A stretch of 20,204 bases of DNA from a virus. The position numbers and the translations under genes were made by a program. The DNA is taken from positions 1 to 20,204 of IMG/VR virus record IMGVR_UViG_3300025098_000367. One strand, written 5' to 3'. Shown here piece by piece: positions 15,616 to 20,204 of this stretch (the first letter of the stretch is position 1; every line of letters begins with the position of its first letter). The notes below the pieces were generated by a model. That model saw nothing but the letters and a program-made list of their open reading frames with translations. It did no database searches and had not been told where the DNA came from.

Positions 15616-16128
15616 TTACTTTTTAATTGCGTATTTTATTGCGGCGGCTGCGATTAAGCTAATCACTAGCTTTCCGAATATTTGACCCTCGACATACGCG
15701 AGAGAACCAAAGGCTATATATAGGAAAACTATGCTGTCCATGACTGCCCCAGCTAGGCCAGATGCAGCAACAGCCAAAGCCCTGCCATATTTGCGCACAT
15801 ATGTGTAAGCGCCAAAGTCCACCAATTCTGACGCGCCAAATGCCAAGATGCTTGCAAGCGCAATAAATGGATCGGCAAGCAGGTATGACAAGATTGCGCC
15901 CACTATTATACCACCCAACGCCCATTTCACACCTAGATGCTCTTGGACTTGATCGCGCAAAACCAAAGCCGCGCCTACCATCAAAACACCACTAGGCGCT
16001 GTCATGCCAAATCCAACTGGGATCATGCACGGCCCATCTGTTATGCAGAACGTGCCAACATTACCAATCATCCAGTTTGCTGCGGGTATTGTTGCTATAT
16101 ACCCTGCTAAATATCCCCACTTTTTCAT
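15616..16128 (-). CDS. yhhQ: VUT/YhhQ-family queuosine-precursor transporter, 170 aa
   Basis: This is a polytopic membrane protein with about five or six spans. It carries the VUT-family core: SELVDFGAYTYVRKYGRALA (100-119), with the acidic Glu101 and Asp104 and Arg112, followed by SGLAGAVMDSIVFL (123-136) with Asp131, and the end motif GQIFGKLVISLIAA. YhhQ proteins import preQ0/preQ1, precursors of 7-deazaguanine bases. At 170 residues it is shorter than the about 220 residues of bacterial members, with the loss at the N-terminus. GAGG precedes the ATG by 8 bases. It lies 14 bases downstream of the DpdA/TGT-like gene, which suggests the pair supplies and inserts a modified base. Substrate is inferred from the family. 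Confidence 0.8.
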   Translation of the reverse strand: MKKWGYLAGYIATIPAANWMIGNVGTFCITDGPCMIPVGFGMTAPSGVLMVGAALVLRDQVQEHLGVKWALGGIIVGAILSYLLADPFIALASILAFGASELVDFGAYTYVRKYGRALAVAASGLAGAVMDSIVFLYIAFGSLAYVEGQIFGKLVISLIAAAAIKYAIKK

Positions 16129-16142
16129 GTCAATATCCTCTC

Positions 16143-16745
16143 TTATATCATGTTGAGCATGGGTTGCTCGTTAAGCCAGCGAAGCCACTTATCTAGCTTT
16201 GCTCTATTCTCGTCTGGCGCAAATGCAAGCATAGTTCCGTCCACGCTGTCACACCCTATTGCAGCCGCAAGACGCATTCTTTGGTAGCTATTCACTCTAC
16301 CCATATGCACCCACTTATCTCGGCGTTTGGCTTCTGCCACAAGATCAGCGGCAGCTTGGCTCAGTTTCCACTCTGTGCTGCCACCAATAAATATTGCATC
16401 TAACTTTGACCACTCAACTGTGTTGGGCAGCTCACCATCTTGGCAGACATAGGCAGCCTTAAAGCCTAACTTTTGGATGCGTGGCAGCATTGGGTAGGCT
16501 CGATCTTTTGTTGCTGCTGCGTCACCAACCACATCAGGTGCTGCGGCAAACAAGCAAGCGTCACGATCTAACTTATCAAGCCAAGCAAGAAAGCCATCGT
16601 TGCTGTACTTGCCTGCCTGAACAAAACATCCATTGTCAGCGGCGAACAAGCTGTGACCATGAATTGACTGCTTGCCAGCGTTGAAACTAAGCATAACACC
16701 AAGCTGGTCGGTGCATTCTACTTTTTTGCCGCTTAGATAGATCAT
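16143..16745 (-). CDS. dpdA: DpdA/TGT-like 7-deazaguanine transglycosylase, 200 aa
   Basis: The protein keeps the TGT-type barrel motifs in order: FAADNG (34-39, substrate-binding Asp37), APDVVGD (69-75), VCQDG (100-104, equivalent to the Gln/Gly loop of TGT), FIGGSTEWK (119-127, equivalent to GGLAVGE), and HMGRVNSYQRM (147-157) followed by GCDSVDGT (164-171), where Asp169 or Asp166 would be the nucleophile. TGT exchanges guanine for a 7-deazaguanine in tRNA; DpdA enzymes do so in DNA. The C-terminal Cys/His zinc site of tRNA-type TGT is absent and the protein ends soon after the catalytic motif, both favouring a DpdA-like DNA enzyme. The ATG overlaps the HTH gene stop by 4 bases (ATGA). Family confident, DNA substrate inferred. 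Confidence 0.78.
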   Translation of the reverse strand: MIYLSGKKVECTDQLGVMLSFNAGKQSIHGHSLFAADNGCFVQAGKYSNDGFLAWLDKLDRDACLFAAAPDVVGDAAATKDRAYPMLPRIQKLGFKAAYVCQDGELPNTVEWSKLDAIFIGGSTEWKLSQAAADLVAEAKRRDKWVHMGRVNSYQRMRLAAAIGCDSVDGTMLAFAPDENRAKLDKWLRWLNEQPMLNMI

Positions 16746-17008
16746 TTCATAAAATACTTAGCTTTCCAGTAACGCACGCTGCTTTCAGATATGCCTAGCT
16801 CATTGGCGATATCTACCGTGCGGAAACCTTCCTCTACCAGTTCCTTAATTAACGCCAAGCGCTCTGGGTTATATGTTCCATGCGGTCTTCCCTTCTGCGT
16901 TGGCTTCGGCTGTTCGCGTTTTTGTTGTTGCAGTCCTGTACCCCATTTCTTGCGGTACGCAGCATTTTCCTGCTTGGCTAGTGCGGCCCATGCTGTTGCT
17001 ATTGTCAT
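16742..17008 (-). CDS. Small HTH DNA-binding protein, 88 aa
   Basis: A helix-turn-helix fills about residues 61-83 (GFRTVDIANELGISESSVRY). It is preceded by a basic linker with a KGRPHG motif (39-44), similar to an AT-hook, and by an N-terminal helix. This resembles resolvase-type HTH domains used by transcription factors and small terminase-like proteins. It is coupled by ATGA overlaps to the genes on both sides, so it is made with the DpdA-like protein. It may be the operon's regulator or may help deliver the modifying enzyme to DNA. A terminase small subunit is possible but no large subunit is in the window. Confidence 0.7.
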   Translation of the reverse strand: MTIATAWAALAKQENAAYRKKWGTGLQQQKREQPKPTQKGRPHGTYNPERLALIKELVEEGFRTVDIANELGISESSVRYWKAKYFMK

Positions 17009-17178
17009 ACTGGTGTTCCTGTTACATCTTCACGCTCTTCTTTGAGCTTATCTAAAACGTGCTTCATCCTAGAGTGTATCGCATCAATATGCACTAATGC
17101 TGATGTAGGGTTTGCTCGTGCCGCTATGCAGTCTTTTATCGTGTGTTCCAGATACTTCGCGATCTGATTGTCAGTCAT
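17005..17178 (-). CDS. Small helical protein, 57 aa
   Basis: Three closely spaced ATGs (17190, 17181, 17178) are in frame. ATG 17178 (MTDNQIAKYLEHTI) is preferred because GAGG lies 6 bases upstream; starting at 17190 would add MRKM. It overlaps the end of the zinc-ribbon gene. The product is helical and charged (IDAIHSRMKHVLDKLKEERE) with no known motif. Its stop overlaps the HTH gene start by 4 bases (ATGA). Function unknown. Confidence 0.55.
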   Translation of the reverse strand: MTDNQIAKYLEHTIKDCIAARANPTSALVHIDAIHSRMKHVLDKLKEEREDVTGTPV

Positions 17179-17350
17179 CATCTTCCTCATGTTTATTTGT
17201 TTCTATCTCACCATCACCTTGGCATAACTCGCACACCTCATCGTATGCAACTAAATCTGGCGGGGTGTCTCTGTCGATCCAAGGCGCAACGCGCTCACGC
17301 TCTATATAGCCTGTGCCATTACACTCTGGACATGCGATGTAACCTATCAA
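17171..17350 (-). CDS. DnaJ-like zinc-ribbon protein, 59 aa (TTG start)
   Basis: Two CxxCxGxG repeats, CPECNGTGYI and CELCQGDGEI, lie about 30 residues apart and would bind one zinc as in the DnaJ cysteine-rich domain. The C-terminus is acidic (HEEDDD). There is no in-frame ATG. AAGGAG sits 10 bases before TTG 17350, but only one base before an in-frame TTG at 17359, so the former is chosen. Single-domain proteins of this kind are common in phage early operons and probably contact protein or nucleic acid. It overlaps the next gene by 8 bases. Confidence 0.6.
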   Translation of the reverse strand: MIGYIACPECNGTGYIERERVAPWIDRDTPPDLVAYDEVCELCQGDGEIETNKHEEDDD

Positions 17351-17419
17351 AACGGGCAATCTCCTTGATCTCGCTTGGGATGCCAGATGACCGACACCCC
17401 ATGCATTTGCTCTATGAAC

Positions 17420-17593
17420 TCAACGAGTATGCTGGACCACATTGCGGTTAGCATCCATTAAGTCGATTGATTGGCAAATCTCCTCTATCCATGACAGCGG
17501 CACAGTTTCGCCTTGCGCAATTGTACTACGCACAGCTTCTGCTCTGCTATATGCCTGATAGTAGGCTTGCACATATTTATTGTGTTTTTCCAT
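17420..17593 (-). CDS. First gene of the leftward operon, 57 aa
   Basis: The frame runs from ATG 17593 to TGA 17420-17422. A very strong ribosome site (AAGGAAGG) precedes the start by 5 to 6 bases, and the candidate leftward promoter is about 50 bases upstream. The product is helical and aromatic at the N-terminus (YVQAYYQAYSRAEAVRSTIA), with a mid-protein Trp and Cys (LSWIEEICQSIDLMD). No known motif. It is promoter-proximal with excellent translation signals, so it is probably abundant early in infection. Confidence 0.65.
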   Translation of the reverse strand: MEKHNKYVQAYYQAYSRAEAVRSTIAQGETVPLSWIEEICQSIDLMDANRNVVQHTR

Positions 17594-17629
17594 TGCTTCC
17601 TTCCTTGTAAATATTTAGTCAATCCCTAG

Positions 17630-17659
17630 TTGACATCTAATTAATATCAGTGTTAAGAA
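17630..17659 (+). promoter_or_regulatory. Candidate rightward early promoter
   Basis: A perfect -35 box TTGACA (17630-17635) is followed 18 bases later by TAAGAA (17654-17659) with an extended TG just upstream. Start of transcription near 17666 would give a leader of about 27 bases to the RHH-like gene at 17693. The -10 is weak, so the call relies on the -35 and position. Confidence 0.45.
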
Positions 17660-17670
17660 ACGAATGTCAA
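17641..17670 (-). promoter_or_regulatory. Candidate leftward early promoter
   Basis: On the minus strand a perfect TTGACA (17670-17665) is followed 18 bases later by TATTAA (17646-17641), matching four of six positions. It faces and overlaps the rightward candidate. It would start transcripts near 17634, about 40 bases before the 57-residue gene. Confidence 0.5.
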
Positions 17671-17692
17671 CAATTTTTTTTGTGAGGTAAAA

Positions 17693-17884
17693 ATGAATAG
17701 CGACACAAAGCCATGCATGCTGCACCTAAGTAAGACTGCAGACGAAGTAATAGAGCGACTGCGATTTGATGATGTGTACAAACCACAGGGCCGCAGAAAG
17801 CACAGCCGCAGCGACTTTGTAGAAGACGCAATCCTGTTTTACGCGAAACACTTGGAAGCGCAGCTAGATGGTCAACGGGCGTAA
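17693..17884 (+). CDS. Ribbon-helix-helix-like small DNA-binding protein, 63 aa
   Basis: The layout fits an Arc/MetJ-type ribbon-helix-helix: a short strand (KPCMLHLSK), a helix (TADEVIERLRFDDVY), a basic loop (KPQGRRKHSRSD), and a second helix (DFVEDAILFYAKHLEAQLDG). RHH proteins are dimers that read DNA with the strand pair, often as autorepressors. It is the first gene right of the divergent control region, with GAGG six bases before the ATG. Autoregulation of the 17629-17671 inverted repeat is inferred, not shown. It overlaps the resolvase-like gene by 17 bases. Confidence 0.6.
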   Translation: MNSDTKPCMLHLSKTADEVIERLRFDDVYKPQGRRKHSRSDFVEDAILFYAKHLEAQLDGQRA

Positions 17885-18266
17885 TAAGGGCGCATCGTTT
17901 GAGCGCAGCATAGCAAACATGCTATTTGCTGATCTGGGGCTAAACGCAAAGCGCGATATTGAGCAGTACCGTGCAGCGGATCATGGGGACATCGTAACAG
18001 ACGATGAGAGCTGGCCCTATGTCATCGAATGCAAACGCTATGGGGGCAAACACTTCACGTTTCGCCCAGAGTGGTGGGTGCAAGTCGAGAAAGCTGCCAA
18101 TGCTGCAGGAAAAGAACCTGTGCTTGTCTATAAGTATGACCGCCAGCCAATCACGGTTGTCATGCGCCTAGAATACTTAATGGGTGACGGAGTACATCAC
18201 GAAGAAAAAGTACGCATGGATTGGGATGCGTTTATCTACATCGCAAGGGAGAATTGGGATGGTTAA
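17868..18266 (+). CDS. Hjc-like PD-(D/E)XK resolvase/endonuclease, 132 aa
   Basis: The N-terminus NKGASFERSIANML matches the archaeal Hjc-type resolvase opening with Glu12. The nuclease core is HGDIVTDDESWPYVIECKRY, with Asp41 and the E-x-K pair Glu54/Lys56, followed by Gln72 in the WVQVEKAA helix. It would cut branched DNA during recombination or before packaging. Its start lies inside the end of the RHH-like gene, and its end overlaps the next gene by 8 bases, so all are co-translated. Broad family confident; Holliday-junction specificity inferred. Confidence 0.75.
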   Translation: MVNGRNKGASFERSIANMLFADLGLNAKRDIEQYRAADHGDIVTDDESWPYVIECKRYGGKHFTFRPEWWVQVEKAANAAGKEPVLVYKYDRQPITVVMRLEYLMGDGVHHEEKVRMDWDAFIYIARENWDG

Positions 18267-18543
18267 ATTTGAGCTTATAGAGCCAGAGAATAAAAATCAT
18301 ATTTGGTCACTACAGCGTGTCGTGCCAACTGACATAGGAACATGGACCGCGAGTGAGGAGCCTTTTCTTATCTTCCATCTAAACAGTGTCGAGAGTGCAG
18401 GTTCCACGGAAGCGCACCGCCTTGGCTATGAGGTTTTTCAAATAAACTTCAAAAGCGGCAAAACTATTTGGGTAGAGGTTCCAAAAGAAAAGAAAAAAAC
18501 GCTTCTGGAAGAACTTATTTGGTGCATAGGGAAAACAAAATGA
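18259..18543 (+). CDS. Uncharacterised early protein, 94 aa
   Basis: ATG 18259 (MVKFELIEPENK) is preferred over an in-frame ATG at 18184 deep inside the resolvase-like gene, because it gives the usual short overlap and has GGGA just upstream. The product is beta-rich with aromatic residues (HRLGYEVFQINFKSGKTIWV) and ends in a charged helix. No recognised family. Its stop overlaps the exonuclease start by 4 bases (ATGA), suggesting it works with or is co-regulated with the recombination genes. Confidence 0.6.
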   Translation: MVKFELIEPENKNHIWSLQRVVPTDIGTWTASEEPFLIFHLNSVESAGSTEAHRLGYEVFQINFKSGKTIWVEVPKEKKKTLLEELIWCIGKTK

Positions 18544-19364
18544 CACAAATTGAATACAACCTGCCAGACTATGAGTATCACGATAAAGCGATACATCCGC
18601 ATATCTCAAGCAGTGACGTAAAGACCGTCCTAAGCAAATCCTTGCTACACTGGGCAGGTCAAGAGCGTAAAGAGAGTATTGCCTTTGACATAGGCAAAGC
18701 TGTGCATGCGTTAATCCTAGAGCCTGAAAAGGATTTAGTTGTGCGCGGTCCAGAGGATAGGCGCGGCAGCAAATGGAAGGATGCCAAAGCAAAGGCTGAA
18801 AAAGCTGGCAAAGTGTTGCTGACGGAAAAAGACTACGACACTTGCATGGCTATGGCGACAAACGCATTCATGCACTGCGACTTCCTCAAGGAAACTGTGT
18901 ACTCTGATGCATTCGTCGCAGAGGCCAGCATCTTCACAACCTGCAGCAAAACTGGTGTGGACATAAAGGTACGCCCAGATGGGCTAATCATGCCGCAAAA
19001 GAAAACGGATGAGCCTTACATAATTGACATCAAAACCACGCAGGACGCATCGCCAGAGGCATTTCATAAAGAAATTCGGCGGTATAACTATGATGTGCAG
19101 ATTGCTTTCTACCTGCACACTATGTGGGAAGCGGGTTTGCCCTGCAAAACCATGTATCTCATTGCAGTTGAGAAAAATGCACCATATGTCACGACTGTGC
19201 ATGAACTAAGTGAACTACACCTAGCGCACGCACACAAACGCATGCTTGCCACATTGGAAAAGATCGGCAATGCTATGCGAACAGGGGAATTTACGACAGA
19301 TTGGCCTGACGTAAATCAAGTCTTTCTTCCTGCATGGATGGAAGATGGAATAGAAGCATTTTGA
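18540..19364 (+). CDS. RecE/DUF3799-like exonuclease (PD-(D/E)XK), 274 aa
   Basis: The start at ATG 18540 gives an ATGA overlap with the preceding gene; an upstream in-frame ATG at 18468 lies within that gene and is less likely. Motifs fit the RecE-type/DUF3799 exonuclease family: IGKAVHALILEPE (51-63, with the G-x-x-x-H signature), Glu129, KVRPDG with Asp147, IIDIKTT with Asp163 and Lys165, and YDVQIAFY (184-191, with Gln187 and Tyr191). It would digest one strand of duplex DNA for recombination, with the single-strand binding protein encoded next. No annealase is visible in the window. Confidence 0.82.
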   Translation: MTQIEYNLPDYEYHDKAIHPHISSSDVKTVLSKSLLHWAGQERKESIAFDIGKAVHALILEPEKDLVVRGPEDRRGSKWKDAKAKAEKAGKVLLTEKDYDTCMAMATNAFMHCDFLKETVYSDAFVAEASIFTTCSKTGVDIKVRPDGLIMPQKKTDEPYIIDIKTTQDASPEAFHKEIRRYNYDVQIAFYLHTMWEAGLPCKTMYLIAVEKNAPYVTTVHELSELHLAHAHKRMLATLEKIGNAMRTGEFTTDWPDVNQVFLPAWMEDGIEAF

Positions 19365-19381
19365 GAGAAGGAGACAAGACC

Positions 19382-20023
19382 ATGAAAATGCTAACACCAA
19401 ACCAAGTTCTATTCGAGAACGTAACCGCGCAATACCCGCGCATCAACCAAACCTATCGCTTTGACAACATGGAAAACAAAACTGTGCCATGCAAGCCAGA
19501 GGAAGATGGGGCCGCATATGAGGTTTCATTCTTGATGAGCAATGAAGATGCCACGGAATTTCTGAAGAAATGCGATGAGATTTACGCGGAGACTGCGGGT
19601 GCGGACACAAAGCGCAAGTGGAAGCCCAAGCCTATGTATTACCCATATAAGGAGCTAGATGACGGGCAACCGCAAGGCAAAGCCAAGCTCAAAGGTGCTT
19701 ACAATGGCGAAGCAACAAAGCCACCTCTGCAAAAAGACGCAAACCGCAACTCTTTGCCACCTGATTTTCGCCTAACCTCTGGCAGCAAAGTCAACGTATG
19801 GGGGCAGCTATTCGCGTATAATACGGGGGCTGTGTCTGGTGTTGGGCTTCGGTTGCGCGGCGTGCAGGTCTTGGAACTGCAAGAGGAAGCGTCAAACGAT
19901 CCTTTCAGCGCGACTGATGGATTTACTGCAGCAAAGCAAGAGGATGATCCCTTTGGCTTGCCGCCAGTGACCAAGGCACCACCCGCGCCAAGCGCAGAGT
20001 TTAGCGACGAAATCCCATTCTAA
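19382..20023 (+). CDS. Single-strand DNA-binding protein, 213 aa
   Basis: The start is ATG 19382, with AAGGAG 8 bases upstream. The fold region holds beta-type segments (QTYRFDNM, YEVSFLMSNEDATEF, KVNVWGQLFAYNTG, VGLRLRGVQVLEL). The C-terminal 45 residues are acidic, Pro-rich and disordered, ending in SDEIPF, the classic tail by which single-strand binding proteins recruit partners. The sequence resembles DUF2815/gp2.5-like phage SSBs. It coats single-stranded DNA during replication and protects the exonuclease product. A hairpin follows immediately after the stop. Confidence 0.8.
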   Translation: MKMLTPNQVLFENVTAQYPRINQTYRFDNMENKTVPCKPEEDGAAYEVSFLMSNEDATEFLKKCDEIYAETAGADTKRKWKPKPMYYPYKELDDGQPQGKAKLKGAYNGEATKPPLQKDANRNSLPPDFRLTSGSKVNVWGQLFAYNTGAVSGVGLRLRGVQVLELQEEASNDPFSATDGFTAAKQEDDPFGLPPVTKAPPAPSAEFSDEIPF

Positions 20024-20025
20024 GC

Positions 20026-20059
20026 AAAAAAATGCCCCGCGTGGGATAAGCGCGGGGCA
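20026..20059 (-). terminator. Leftward-facing intrinsic terminator
   Basis: A perfect 9-bp stem TGCCCCGCG / CGCGGGGCA (20033-20041 with 20051-20059) has a 9-base loop. Seven A (20026-20032) lie on its left, so a T-run follows the hairpin only on the minus strand. On the plus strand the hairpin is followed by GTTCATC, so rightward termination would be poor. It would stop leftward transcription from entering the early genes antisense. Confidence 0.65.
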
Positions 20060-20114
20060 GTTCATCATCGAGACAAGAAAACAAATAACCGTGTGAGGAG
20101 CATTTGTTAGCACA

Positions 20115-20204
20115 ATGATAGGGCAAGATGTAGGCAAGATCAAGTACCCAGAACCAACATATAGCGTATACGCGCCGCAAATCATAAGCGCGCTACAGCT
20201 TAAA
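20115..20204 (+). CDS. Start of a further early gene (runs off the window)
   Basis: ATG 20115 opens a frame that stays open to the window edge (MIGQDVGKIKYPEPTYSVYA, then PQIISALQLK). GAGGAG lies 14 bases upstream, a longer spacing than usual. Thirty codons are not enough to assign a family. Given the genes upstream, a replication or recombination protein is likely. Confidence 0.45.
   Translation, partial: MIGQDVGKIKYPEPTYSVYAPQIISALQLK

Larger units (their letters stand above)
17629..17671. promoter_or_regulatory. Inverted repeat, candidate operator
   Basis: GTTGACAT (17629-17636) and ATGTCAAC (17664-17671) are perfect 8-bp inverted copies, 27 bases apart, each containing one of the TTGACA boxes. 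A run of eight T (17674-17681) follows on the plus strand. A repressor bound to both arms would block both promoters at once; the RHH-like protein encoded next is the obvious candidate. The repeat could instead just be two identical -35 boxes. Confidence 0.45.

Noticed and set aside
17360-17419. A 19-codon leftward frame between the first island gene and the zinc-ribbon gene
   Set aside because: Too short, no ribosome site; the gap more likely just carries the ribosome site of the zinc-ribbon gene.

Overview
This window is part of the genome of a short-tailed (podovirus-like) tailed phage. A roughly 14 kb plus-strand block encodes virion and lysis proteins, including a P22-type portal, an SU10/DUF5309-type major capsid protein, a SleB-type hydrolase in a large virion protein, a GTA-type 3TM holin and a GH19 endolysin. 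Gene content and protein style resemble marine phages of alphaproteobacteria such as roseobacters, but the host is inferred, not shown. There is no rRNA, canonical tRNA, CRISPR, transposase or integrase. Genes are packed with ATGA or TAATG overlaps, and no gene-free stretch exceeds 300 bases.

Region 1 (1-14449, plus strand): the end of an upstream virion gene, a 499-residue tail/stabilisation-like protein, a C1q-like protein, a T7 gp13-like small protein, three or four large Gln/Ala-rich or hydrolase-bearing proteins likely to be internal or ejected, then portal, small helical protein, scaffold and major capsid protein. A strong GNRA-capped terminator follows the capsid gene. Next come small head or membrane proteins and a lysis cassette with several tiny overlapping genes (54, 32 and 32 residues) ending in the endolysin. 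The order tail, internal proteins, portal, scaffold, capsid, lysis is a permutation of the usual podovirus order.

Region 2 (14446-17593, minus strand): an island of about ten mostly tiny genes, transcribed leftward and tightly coupled. It contains a DpdA/TGT-like base-exchange enzyme next to a VUT/YhhQ-type queuosine-precursor transporter. Together these suggest a phage salvage system that puts a 7-deazaguanine into DNA. The island also has an HTH protein, a DnaJ-like zinc-ribbon protein, an HNH protein and a strikingly long imperfect hairpin (15526-15610) in the gap downstream of the transporter gene.

Region 3 (17593-17693): a compact divergent control region. An 8-bp inverted repeat carries a TTGACA box on each strand, so the two candidate promoters face each other and overlap. 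The first rightward gene is a small ribbon-helix-helix-like protein that could regulate the region.

Region 4 (17693-20204, plus strand): early DNA metabolism. It holds an RHH-like protein, an Hjc-like PD-(D/E)XK resolvase, an unknown protein, a RecE/DUF3799-like exonuclease and an OB-fold-type single-strand binding protein with a DEIPF tail. A hairpin oriented as a leftward terminator follows, then the start of a further gene that runs off the window.
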